A program made the translations under genes and the position numbers. This document shows positions 1 to 10,700 of a stretch of 64,000 bases of DNA, piece by piece (the stretch's first letter is position 1; the number at the start of each line of letters is the position of its first letter). The stretch is from Nitzschia sp. DOCU1 (Eukaryota > Bacillariophyta > Bacillariophyceae > Bacillariales > Bacillariaceae): contig OX595999.1 in NCBI GenBank assembly GCA_951394045.1, positions 1,488,001 to 1,552,000 on the forward strand. The letters run 5' to 3'. The notes under the pieces are model-generated. The model was given only the letters and a program-made list of their open reading frames with translations, ran no database searches and was not told the DNA's origin.

Positions 1-670
1 CAGAATAGGAATTGATCATGTGAGTTTTAAAGTTTCGCAAATATTCGGCTTCATCTCCTTGCAAATATCCGGCCATGCAGCATGGCGCAAACATCATTGT
101 GGTCGCGAGGAAAGCAAATGCTGGTACTTTCATTGTGGCTGTCGTTGTTTGTGGTTACTGTTTTCTTTCGTTCGTTCGTTCGTTTGTTCGTTCGTTCGCT
201 TTTTCAGAGGTAGAAATCCTTCGTTTCTATCGCTCATTGTTGTGCCTTCCTCCGACTCGGCGGCTGGGATTTGCCCAAACACAACCGTGGAGCTCAAACT
301 GGACACGGGGGAAGCATGGTTGGAGTCCAACCGCAAACTCATGCTGGAACCTTTGTGCTAACAACACATGGTTGGATCATGGTTGGATCGAAGATGGACA
401 CATCGTGTCGAGGTGCGACAAGTAGACTATCGTACCGACACGTGGTGGTTCTCGGATTGTTTTTGGCGGGAAGTTGAGGAAGGAAGGCGCGCAACCTCGT
501 GGTGTGGCGCGCCTCTGTCTACCGTTGTTGTTACGTCACATTTTTGACTCAACCGAGCAACGTCATTGACAATCGACCCGAAAAATGGAAAGCGGGAACA
601 AAGCCCCGTCGTGGAGGATGCTGCCAATGGTATTGGATGGACCAAGGACCGCTAATCCATAATCTTTCAA
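1..670. other. Intergenic sequence with TTCG microsatellite
   Basis: No convincing gene is visible. A TTCG/TTTG tetranucleotide run lies at about 168-205. The short open frames here have low-complexity or unconserved-looking translations. Confidence 0.5.
168..205. repeat. TTCG microsatellite
   Basis: TTCG units with occasional TTTG, immediately within the first intergenic region. Confidence 0.8.
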
Positions 671-1672
671 ATGACGACGACTACGTTCTACACTGAATGT
701 ACCGATGGTGCCACTGACACAAGGCGAAGAATGCATCGGACAAGTTACCAGCACAAATGCTGGATCGCACTGCTGTTTCTGCTGCTTCTTTGCGGCACCA
801 CCAATGTCGACGGCCTAATCATGATGGACCGCCGGGAACCAAACTATGTGGGACTTTCGCGTCGAGAATGGGCCGTGAATAGCGCTGCTAGTATGTCCAC
901 TGTCCTTCTTGCGCCACAACCCGTATATGCCGCTGGCTTGGCTGCCAAACTAGCGTCTAGAGACCCATCCGCCTTGTCGAATTCCGTGTTCAATGTCCCA
1001 CCGGCCGCCCAAGTTTATCCAGATTTCATGAGAGGTACCTGGGACGTTCAAATCAAGTTTGGAGGCTTTTTGTTTCCCTCGACAAAAATATCCAAAGAAC
1101 GTATTACGCAAAATGTTTTGATTCCTGGCTTTCAAAAATGCTCGATTGCAGCCATTTGTGATGTGGGCAAGGACTCGAGCTATGAAATGGTCATTAATCC
1201 CAGCACTGGCTTGGAAGATCGCGTCTCAACTCTAACAAGTCAGATTCGAGGCTTTTTGGGATATGATGCGGTTCGAGAAATACTTTACAATCCAAAATCC
1301 AATCCCAATCGAATTTCGATTGATTTTGTCGAGTATCAAACAAAAAATGCTGAACGCATTGAACTCTTTTGCAATGCTCGCGACTCGGAATTTGTGGAGG
1401 AAACGGGTGTCTTTGTGTGCAGCGAATGTATTCGGCAAGTTACCTTTGGGACGGGTTCCGATGTCGGTATTCCTCGACAAGTTGTTGGGAACTACGCTCA
1501 CTTTTCGACATGGCGGCCAGGAAGCAACAACAACGACTCACTGAGAGGAAACTTGTTGACGGCAGCCTATTTGGATCCTCAAGACGCCATGTTCTTTGAA
1601 GAGCCCAGCAAACCAGTGGCCGTCTACAGTCACATCCTAACAGCAGTGAAGAAGCCCAGCACGACTGTATAG
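671..1672 (+). CDS. DUF6816-like protein, probably thylakoid lumen
   Basis: The open frame gives 333 residues. The second Met (position 731, residue 21) is an equally good start and places a hydrophobic ER-type signal (WIALLFLLLLCG) at the N-terminus, as plastid import in diatoms requires. About 25 residues later comes SRREW followed by an apolar stretch ending VYAAG, which looks like a twin-arginine thylakoid-lumen leader. The body (FMRGTWDVQIKFGG, VPGFQKCS-like IPGFQKCSIA, ERIELFCNARDSE, VGNYAHFSTWRPG) resembles the DUF6816 family of plant and algal plastid proteins, whose function I do not know. No intron is needed. The family call is from memory of motif style; lumen targeting is an inference from the two-part leader. 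Confidence 0.7.
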   Translation: MTTTTFYTECTDGATDTRRRMHRTSYQHKCWIALLFLLLLCGTTNVDGLIMMDRREPNYVGLSRREWAVNSAASMSTVLLAPQPVYAAGLAAKLASRDPSALSNSVFNVPPAAQVYPDFMRGTWDVQIKFGGFLFPSTKISKERITQNVLIPGFQKCSIAAICDVGKDSSYEMVINPSTGLEDRVSTLTSQIRGFLGYDAVREILYNPKSNPNRISIDFVEYQTKNAERIELFCNARDSEFVEETGVFVCSECIRQVTFGTGSDVGIPRQVVGNYAHFSTWRPGSNNNDSLRGNLLTAAYLDPQDAMFFEEPSKPVAVYSHILTAVKKPSTTV

Positions 1673-2045
1673 CATGGTATATGATGCCGTCGCACGCCCC
1701 TTTTTTCCACTGCCTGTTCGCTTGCGATGAATGCTCTTCCTGAATGCCTAGTAGAAAGAAACGATATTATTGGCACGACGAAACATGGTGGGGTGAAGAT
1801 GCTCCGTCTTTTACAAAAATAGTTCTGGGGCTAGAAACTTAAAATGGCAAACTACCGCTTGCCTCCTTTTTGACGCCGTATCGAATGGACACATGAACAC
1901 GCATTTCTCGAGAGATCAAGGCTTCTCTACGGAAAACATGGCTGTTTTTCAATGTTCTAAAGGGTATCCCGCAGGAGACTAGAGACGGGATGGCAGCACC
2001 ACCGCACTGTCCTTTGGATGCAAACAGTTCCCTCGGCTCGCGGCC
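1673..2045. other. Intergenic, convergent 3' ends
   Basis: This lies between the 3' end of the DUF6816-like gene and the 3' end of the minus-strand TPR-like gene. Nothing recognisable was seen. Confidence 0.5.
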
Positions 2046-2897
2046 TTAGGCTGCCGGGGCATTGTACTGTGGAAGTGGAGCGTCTTCAAAGAGCCCACAC
2101 CAAAGATTGGATACAAAGGAATCCCAATGTTGAATGTTCGATGAATGGCCGTTCCTATGAAGGATCAGCATGGCGGATAACAATCCCTCGAAACAAGCCG
2201 TCGCGCTGCGTTCGTCCCCCAGTTGTTGATAGATTTGACCAATGTTGTTTAAAATAACCATGGACCTTGCCACAGGAGGCGATTGTGCGTTCGACATTAG
2301 CACCCAATATGCCTGTGTATACCAATGAATGGCGCAACGAAGATGCTGGGTAGACTCCTCCTGTGGCACTGAGAGCCCCAAGAGATGAAAACTTAATGCA
2401 AAATTGAAGAAAAGAACAAAGTCAATTCTTGCTTTGGTGAATCGACGAAGAGATCGTCTACTCTGATGGGATCGGTCTTCTCTGCTGCTTCCCATTCCAT
2501 GTCGAGCAGTAACGCTTGAATCTCCGCTGGGGCATTGTGAGCAGTACGAATGGTCACAGTCGTCACAATCCTGGTTTTCGTCGGACACGAAAACGGGAAG
2601 TTGGTAAACACTAACAGAGTCGAGCCCTCCATGAAAGGCAGTTGGATTGATTGCCACCAAATCGTCGCCGCCTGGAAGAATAGGGACAGAGGCGAGGTCC
2701 ACATCGGCCACGCAGCATACCTCTACGGAACAATCATCAAACACATAAGATGTCGACCTACTTTCCTGAAGTGCAGCAATCCTGCGGATAGCTGAGCTGA
2801 ACGATTTGACGGCTTCGTCGTAGCGTCCTGTTAAGATCATGGCCACAGCCTCATTGTTGAGAGAGACCAACGAAAGCTTGGATAAAGGAAAGCTCAT
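2046..2897 (-). CDS. Hypothetical protein with TPR-like ends
   Basis: This is an intact 283-residue frame. The N-terminus (SLNNEAVAMILTGRYDEAVK) and the C-terminal third (MVILNNIGQIYQQLGDERSA) have the spacing of tetratricopeptide helices. The middle (about residues 45-150) is acidic, Ser/Cys-rich and probably disordered. A conserved-looking core starts at KARIDFVLFFNFALSFHLLG. The neighbouring minus-strand locus at 4110-5023 has the same architecture (RLDFIIVYNLVLSYHL, MVVLSNLGQIHQRLND, HWESFWSN against HWDSFVSN), so the two are duplicated family members. TPR repeats bind other proteins; no specific partner or enzyme function can be named. Confidence 0.65.
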   Translation of the reverse strand: MSFPLSKLSLVSLNNEAVAMILTGRYDEAVKSFSSAIRRIAALQESRSTSYVFDDCSVEVCCVADVDLASVPILPGGDDLVAINPTAFHGGLDSVSVYQLPVFVSDENQDCDDCDHSYCSQCPSGDSSVTARHGMGSSREDRSHQSRRSLRRFTKARIDFVLFFNFALSFHLLGLSVPQEESTQHLRCAIHWYTQAYWVLMSNAQSPPVARSMVILNNIGQIYQQLGDERSATACFEGLLSAMLILHRNGHSSNIQHWDSFVSNLWCGLFEDAPLPQYNAPAA

Positions 2898-4109
2898 TGC
2901 GAATGCTGATTTATGGCAACAATTGTTATCCTTTTGAGCGCCACAAGCTACCTAATTAATGCGGCGTTGTGCTGCCTTTCGTCCTTTGTCAATGGCTGAT
3001 ACTGAAGCGAAGGTCGCCAGAGATGAATTGTTCGGTGACGAATAAACGTTTGGAGTAAAATTCACCCGGCAGGCTTCTTTTTTCTAATGACGTGCGTCCA
3101 TGTAGGCACAAAGGCGGAAAGCGCTACCGGGGTAGTTAACAAAATGCTCGTGCGCAGCTGGCATGCCTGGTCAAGGCGTCCCAACCATAATTATGAAATC
3201 TTCTAAAAATGATACTCTGACGTTTTGAATGTTCTTCCTTGAAACGAGGGAAGGTTAAAATCTATGGGCCTCATAATTGCCACGATATTGTGGGGCATGA
3301 AACGAATTGGTCTTTCCTTGTTCTTTAGATAGACGGAAAATTTTTAATTCACACATATGGGCAGAGTGCAGACGAATCGTCGATAGTCGCAGCTGTATCT
3401 CTTATTTATGAGCGTAACCGAAGAGCGAAGCACGAGCTAGCCACTGTAATTTTCGCAAAATGGGAATAAGATTGCCTCATATCCGTTGTGGATTATGTAA
3501 GATGCTAACACCTGCCCGTTCGCAATCATCTAAATAATTTATTATATTAGAGAATATTCTTAGGGAGGGGAGTCCCTAGTTAGGGGGATATTACCAGGGG
3601 TACGATCTTACAACAACCGCGGTCGGTAGATGCGTATGTATGAGGCTTACTGTGGTTTCCTAACAACATCTTCTTTCAAACAATCGGCACTAGCAAAAGC
3701 AGCGCAGCATCTAGTTTTACACCTGGACCGTTCGAAAGCGGCCGGAACAAAATTTTTACACTTTTGAAAGAGTTCTGTAGCACGGTGCTCCAAAGTCAGT
3801 TTCTAGTAGTGCTGCTACTACACCACTTAGTATGCACGAGGAGTTCTACTAGTAGCTTGTTCTTCTTCTTCTTCTTGGTGCTGCTGGTGGTGTCGTCGTT
3901 CTTCTTCTTCTTCTTCTTGTCAAGGAGAGAGGGTGGGGGGTGGACGGGAATACTAGTACCAATACTGCTGATCATCTAATATTACTAGTCATAGTTAGTA
4001 CTACCCCGGTAGTATCCTGGCTGCTTTTGATCATGATTATCCTCCAAATGCGTTAGTGAACAGATACTCCTCATCATGTGAATGCCGGTTTACTACTACT
4101 GTAGTACTA
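2898..4109. other. Intergenic sequence with CTT/TAGTA microsatellites
   Basis: No gene is supported. TTC trinucleotide runs lie at about 3859-3876 and 3899-3918, and the surrounding 3.8-4.1 kb is rich in CTACTA/TAGTAG words. A 71-codon plus-strand frame at 3764-3979 only translates these repeats. Confidence 0.5.
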
Positions 4110-5023
4110 CTACGCCGTGGCTGCTGGCAAGTTCTTCTTGGAAGAGGAAGAATGAGTAGGTCTTATCAGACCAGAGACATTTGACCAGAAAGATTCCCAG
4201 TGTTCTATCCATGATGAGGCGCCTTGTTGACGAATGACTAGCATCTTCGTGAGCAATCGTTGAAAGCAGGCTGAGGCACTCGCCTCATCGTTGAGTCTTT
4301 GGTGGATTTGACCCAAGTTGCTAAGAACCACCATCGCATGAGCAACAACAACTTCGCTCTCTTCCATGAGCATGCGGTAGGCCCTCTCATATAACGTTGC
4401 CGCGATGGAGAGCATTTCGAAAGGGGGCGTCCAACTGCTGCAAGATAAGGTGAACAGGTGATAGCTCAGGACGAGGTTGTATACTATGATGAAATCAAGT
4501 CTCGTCTTCGTGTAGCAGCAGGACTGCAACCTAGTAGGGGAGCGATAGCTGCGATGGTTTGAGGACCTGACACCTCCCACCCCCCTCTGGGATGTTGGTG
4601 TGCTGGCAAGGTTGGTTCTTCTTGGTTCTTCACTCCCTCCCAGGTTTTCGTCTACGACAACGATGGGTAGCATGAACACATTGATCGTAGTGTTATTTTT
4701 GTTGTCATCATCCTCCTCGAAGCAAGTGCTAGTATTTTGTCTTGAAGTAGTATACGAGGATTGAACCTGTGGCCATGGTGGGCTAGTTGTTTGACTGCGA
4801 AAGGATGGGACAGACAATATCTTGTGATCATTGTGCATGCAATACACTGTTCGATTGGAAATTCTTCGATGCTCTTCACGTTGTTCTTGGTAGAATCCCT
4901 CTTCAGTCATCGCCATGCAGCAGAGGGCAGCGGTGAACATTTGAGAAGCTTGTTCATGGCAGCATCCATGATCATTCCAACGCCTTCATTGTTGAGAGTT
5001 ATTATGGATAGCTTGGAAGACAT
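4110..5023 (-). pseudogene. Frameshifted paralogue of the TPR-like gene
   Basis: The C-terminal 276 codons (4110-4940) align with the intact paralogue at 2046-2897: TRLDFIIVYNLVLSYHL, AHAMVVLSNLGQIHQRLND, SASACFQRLLTKMLVIRQQG, WIEHWESFWSN. The expected N-terminus (MSSKLSIITLNNEGVGMIMD) is present immediately upstream, starting at 5023 or 5029, but in another frame. The switch falls at about 4948-4955, where one base appears to be missing relative to the paralogue: its YDEAVKSFSSAI matches AMN-x-ASQMFTAAL once the frame is changed. It could be a recent pseudogene, an assembly error, or a gene that uses the internal Met near 4940. Its strand and order match the intact copy, which suggests tandem duplication. 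Confidence 0.55.
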
Positions 5024-5029
5024 GTCCAT

Positions 5030-7223
5030 CGTCGAGTTGTTTTTGTAGCTTATTTTTGTACCAAAATTCCATTTTCCCGTATGTAGAAATAGCAATACCG
5101 CTGTGGGAGTTTGTGGAATTTTCATGGTGTTGACGTGGCGATTCCACCCGGGAGTGGACCAAAACTGTGGAATTTTTGGGTCAATTAATCCATTCAAAGT
5201 AGTCAACTCGTGCTCATGTCATACGGTATTTCACAAATTCCACTCTTGCACACGTGTGTTTGAGATGCAACAACAAACAATGACAACACCAATGCATCCG
5301 GCCCATGTGCCAATACGGACTGCAAACCTGGGTACTTGCACAGCAAACCACCAAATGCACCCATCAGCATGATTTGATTGTACGCCGTGCAAGTAAACAG
5401 GTTTTCGGTTTGCACTGAACGATTTGCTGGAAGGTGCCCCCACCCCAAACGAGTGCTTTGGGCTGAACAATTGCAGCAACAATCAACCTGCTGCCGCTGG
5501 AAGAAATGATGATGATGATGATGATGATTCATTTGACGAAGACAATGGTCCCACAAATGGAGTTGACCCCCCAAGATGGATCAAGAACAAATTGCCAAGA
5601 AGAAAGGGCATTCAGCTGAGTGCCTTGGCCGGTTTGACTGCGGTGGTGCCAATGATTGTTGTGACCCAAAGAAAAAACACAACAAGGAAGATCCAGACAA
5701 GAAGAAATGTGCAATATTTATTGGAGAATGCCAAGCCCTATCAAGGAAACGATGGCCTGAGCAGCCATAAATATTGCTGGCTGGTAATAATGTGGCTGTA
5801 ACAAGGAGTATATTGCTGTCCTTGTTGCTGCCATCCAATAAGAAAGACAACGAATGGTTGGCAGCTAGAAAGAAAAAGAAATTGTAGACTTTGCATACTA
5901 ATAGTAGAATCTATCGCACTACTAGGTACTAAAATTTAGAGTTAAAGCGGCGCTCTAGCAGCAGAGACTTGATGAATAGAGTTATTCTTTCATTGTTGGC
6001 TGCTCTCATGTCGCCCATTCAACTTTATCAGGAGCAAGAATGTACAACAAAGTACTTTAGTACTGTGTACAGAATAGAGTGAACAGTACTATACCTGCTG
6101 TCAGAAAATAGCTATGGTAGATAGCGAGAGAAAGGTATGAAGTTGGCCATCCAGTTGATCAACACTCCATTTTGCGCCGACTCCTTGGTTTTATTGGCAA
6201 TGTTGTTCGACTGGCTCGAACAACCAATGCGAACGCTTCCAACATAGACGATCGTTTGTTACACGGGATTGTGTGTGGAATTTTGTGTGGAGTATTTTGC
6301 GACTATTTTCACGATAGTTCCATTTCCAGAATTACAGAGAAATAAGGGGACGACATTCCAGTTATTATTAGTAGAGCGACAGGTCTTTTGGTCTTTGTTC
6401 GGGCGAAGGCATGAAGCGCAAAAGGCGTGTGCGAACCGCATTAACTCTATTTAAAGTCAAAGGAGTCATCCCCACTCCTCGGTCGGTGGTTGTATGCATA
6501 CCTGGGGTAGCTGAGGTTGCCTACGTCATCCGGACATGAGTTGAGGTCGATTGAATCAATGGGTTATGGATCCCTTGGTGGTCCAGTTGAGTCGGCTATC
6601 TTGAAATGAATCAATCTTGGATCGACTCTAGCTACCGGCGTATCTTGGATCCTTGACTATTGAAGGAAATCCTGCAGTAAACCACCATATTACCACTACT
6701 ATGATGAAACCGAAGATGAAGTTGAAGATACCATTACAAGAGTCGGTTTCAATACATTTGATACTCATGGCAAGATCAAGAGGTTGATCTTGCAATTCTA
6801 GCACATGATAATTCTAGTTCGTATCGAAATCTACGTATATTTAAGTATTATCTTTACAGTTGTTTTGAAACTGCTGCTATCGGCTGTGGCTACCGGTAGC
6901 TCCCCAGACAAGTACATGGTGCGGAGAAACCAGAGAAACCAAGACAACACAACGAAAGAAATAGAAACAGCACATATCCACCATACAGCACGAACAATCA
7001 GCATGAAGCCCCCCTACGAAAAAGAAAGGAACGTGCCCCCCCCCCCCCCCGTGGGATAGCTAGTATGTACTATGAGTAGAACATGAAGAATCCTCGCACT
7101 GCAGGACGGCGAGACCACGGGTCAAGAATCTCCTAGGTTTGGGTATGGCACGACAACGGTATAAAACTAGCTTTATCTTGGTTTGGCAAAGCCACCGCAG
7201 CTGTGACGAGAATCGTTGGTGGA
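5030..7223. other. Gene-poor intergenic region
   Basis: There is no convincing gene in about 2.2 kb. A GAT trinucleotide run at about 5507-5529 creates an Asp tract in a 125-codon plus-strand frame (5424-5801) and a His tract in a minus-strand frame; neither shows a family. The overlapping frame 5576-5770 encodes a small Cys/Lys-rich peptide of unknown reality. A run of 15 C lies at 7036-7050. A stop-bounded acidic stretch of about 45 codons ends near 6800 (translation includes DETEDEVEDTITRVGFNTFD) and could be the tail of a decayed gene. Confidence 0.45.
5507..5529. repeat. GAT trinucleotide microsatellite
   Basis: About seven perfect GAT units. It produces spurious Asp and His homopolymers in overlapping frames. 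Confidence 0.8.
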
Positions 7224-7231
7224 CCTTTGTT
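7224..7231 (+). repeat. Left target-site duplication of transposon array (8 bp)
   Basis: CCTTTGTT immediately precedes the first transposon copy. The same 8 bp recurs at 23768-23775 directly after the third copy. Eight-base duplications are typical of hAT, P, KDZ/Zisupton and related DDE transposases. Confidence 0.8.
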
Positions 7232-7258
7232 GGCCTATGTCCAGCTACGTAGGTAGCT
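7232..7258 (+). repeat. Left terminal inverted repeat, copy 1
   Basis: 27 bp beginning GGCCTATGTCC and ending ACGTAGGTAGCT. It is inversely repeated at 12713-12739 with six mismatches. The equivalents in the other copies are at 12746-12772 and 18260-18286. Confidence 0.8.
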
Positions 7259-7756
7259 AAATTTTTATAAAGAAAAAGAAAAGAAAAAGAAGGGGAGAAG
7301 TGCGAAGAATCTCGCTTCATCAATAAGCAAGAAAATCCTTTAGCAGCCCCCGCGATTTAGCGTTGCTTCAGGGCGAAAAGTTGGGGAAGCCATGCCGGCG
7401 TGCGCGCCGGCCATAGTCCAACTGGTCCAATATTTTTTGTCCGAATCAATCATCGGAAGGATGAGCTGTGACAATGGTGCAACACAAAAAAGCCATTCAC
7501 TTTGAAACTTTCATTTGCAATTACTCCTCCAGTACTGCTGCTGCACTTCCACCACTGTATACCTATGGACTACTTGAATTGTGCTATACAGTGGCTGCAG
7601 CTAGAATATTATGTGATTGCTAGTTATTATTAAATTACTACTTGAAAAAGCTTCATTACCGAGGTAAATGCAACAACAAGTTGGACAAAGTATTGTAATC
7701 CATGCATTCCTAACATCATCATACAATTTCCCCACCATGTCCTCTTTATCTAGTTC

Positions 7757-10700
7757 TTACCAATGTGGGAATTTAGGATCAACGGGAAGGTTGTGTGCCT
7801 CCCTAATCTTCCGCCAGTTGGAAATCATTGTGTAACACTGCAGCTTGTTTACAAACGTTGGGTCTCCAATATTGTAACCGTTTGGTACCTCCCAATGTTG
7901 ATATCTCTTGTCAGCAGGAACCTGGCAGTATTCAAGAGAGTTCTTTTCTGCCTTTCTTGCATGGTGCTTCCCTGATCGCTCCCAGCCGCATCTGTAACAT
8001 CTTTGGACCCGGCGTGGGGCTCTAGCTTTTGGAGTGCTTCCTTGCTTCATGTGAATTCGTGGTAAAACAATGTGGGACACTGCATGCTGCCGTGGCGGCA
8101 ATGTCGCACTGTGAAGCTCAGGCGGGGGCACAAAAAGGATGGGATGCAATGCTTGATCCTGGACGGTTACAGCCATGGGTTCTGGGAAGGGTGGTGGGCC
8201 ATTGGCAGGGCCTCTAAAAAGCTGCCCTGCAGCGGATTCTTTGAATTGCGATTGCAAAGTGGCAACGCCATGAGGGACGGTGGTTGCTTGTGTGATGCCA
8301 GTAGCTGGGCTGACGATAGAGATGATCTGATGGCGAGTTTGCACTCGATTTCTCTCTCTTTGGAATTCATCAAAGTATTCACGAATGATCTGGGTGCTTT
8401 TACCAAGTATTTGCTTTCGTTCTGTAGGAGGTTTTAGTCGCTCTTGTTCTGCCCTTGCATTATGGGCAGAACACAAAGCACCAAAGTCCACGGCAGTGTG
8501 TTGGCCCTCACGCCTCCCTGTGGTGTACTTTGGTAGAAGCTCATTGAATAGGGCTTTATCATCCGATGTCATCTTTGTCACAGATAGCGGCAGTTGAATT
8601 TTGTCGTCCTGGCTTCCCTGGTGGTCGCATAGTTTCGTATAGATCTGTTCTGTATTGTCCGTAGATAGTAACTGAATCGCAGCATCCACTGTACTACTAA
8701 TAGTGCTCGCACCAGATTCTTCAACCAGGTTCAAGGAACGCCTGACCCATGGGATGTAGCAAGTTTCCCCTGTGCTTTCAAAATCATTTGGATTTGGCAA
8801 GTCACCAAAATAGCTGTCGACACCATGCGCATCTGCAGACAATTGTAAATTGTGTATGGTTTCGTGCTGGTAGAACCCTGCATATCGTGAAGGTGTCATG
8901 CCCCGTTCCACTTCACGGTCATGGTTCCACCGATGAACGAAGACTGCGATTAGGCAAATTGCCAATAGAGGCGCACTGAAAGTTGCCCTAAGGATGTCAC
9001 GTAGCTGTCGGTGGAAACCTTCCAGCTGTGAGGTTCCTCGAACACAGTGCAGCGTCTTCTGCCCGCTACTACTGGTCGTATAGTAGTAATAGTCAACATC
9101 AGTCTCGTCTGACACGCAACCTTTTCGGATGTGCTTGAGGAAATTTTCCACTTCTTTCCACGTCTGCTTTGAAAAAAGTGGCTCGCCTGTCTTGGCATCC
9201 TTGATATTTGCCATGAATCGACACGCACCTGCCACCCGGTCCTCCAAAGTCTTAGGATCTGGAATGATTCGTTCTATGCCTTCAAGAATTTTGGAGCTGG
9301 GACAAGACATACGGCGCTCTGCTTCTACCCGTGCTTTCCTTGGGTCGTTGGACCAACGTTTGCCAACCTCCTGCTCAAGCCTTTTGCTAAGTAGTACTGT
9401 CTCTTCTTCAATTCTTTTGGGATCTGGAATCATGATGCTATCGCGTAACAGCCCCCCGCCCTCATCATAGAACCCATGCGACTTCTTCCATGTTTTCTTA
9501 ATCCGCTTCTGGTAGTGGAAACAGTCGCCTTTCACACCATTTCGCTCAAAAATTGTATAGTCACCAACTTCTACATGAAGTGGGGCACAGCCTTGGTGGC
9601 CATCTATCAATACAAAATCCACATCCTGATCATCATTGGCCCCTGACACATCCACTGGCCTATCTGGGTAGTTGTCAATTGTTGTGTCCTCTGGCAGTGC
9701 ACGTGCCAAAACTTCATCGTCAACCGGTGCGATTCCTGCAGCAGGAACATCACCATTGGCAACACTAGCAGGAACAATTTCGGCAGCAACGGCAGCAACA
9801 ACCTCATTGCATTCCCCTGTTGCCATTGGGTGGCGTCGTTGACATCGCTCAAGGTCCTCTTCATTCGACAAAGTCATGCAACTTCTTTTCCAAGCAACCT
9901 CTCGACCATTCTTAAAAGCACTTGCAATTGACTCATTTGACATCACCTGCACGTGGGGAGGCAAAGGGATCATGACGGATCCATCAATTACATGAAGAAT
10001 TTTTACCTCAATCCTGTCGTAGTGATGTCGTTTCTGTTCTTGCCCGATGATTTCTTCTAGATCAAATCTGACCCGAACAACTTTCCCAATCCCACAGATC
10101 TTGTTGCCATTACGAGGAAACAAGCGCACAATTGGGAGGTCCAGCAACTCTTCCCGGGTGGGTTTTTTGTGAACATTCACTAATGCTTGGAACAATTCAT
10201 GGAGCTGCAAACCTACCCACGCATCCAGTGCTGCGTAGTTGATGCACTCTTGCGACAGTACTGGTGAACTCCACACTGACCGAGCCAAGCTCTTATCAAG
10301 CCGTCGTCCTAAGAAATATAACACTAGGTCTTTCAAACTTTTCTTCTGTCGCGCTGGTAGTAGGCGGGCATTTTCTGCAACCGACCGACAATCAGAGAAC
10401 TTGTGGTCCCTTCCAATGAAGTCCTCTGGAAACTTTCGCTTAAGTCGTGTCACATCCGCCTTTACTCCCACACCAACAAGGCAGGCATTTTCGTGCGTGA
10501 GCAGTCTCCGTAATAAATCATTCGACCGACACCATGAGGTAACATCCACTGGATATTCCCCACTTGAATTCTTTATCATCTGCGGGAATGTTTGTCGAAT
10601 TGATACAACTACAATGAGCCTGATGCTTGGTTCAATTTCGGTATCAGAATCATTCCTTGTTTGGGGTCTGTGCATTGCTAACTGTAGTGTCTCAGGAAAT

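Noticed and set aside
5203..5801. Overlapping frames on both strands around the GAT repeat
   Set aside because: Homopolymer-driven, no family motif, no splice support.
7394..7411. GC-rich hairpin in the transposon as a bacterial-style terminator
   Set aside because: Eukaryotic context; it lies in the element's subterminal region beyond the gene's 3' end and has no U-tract.
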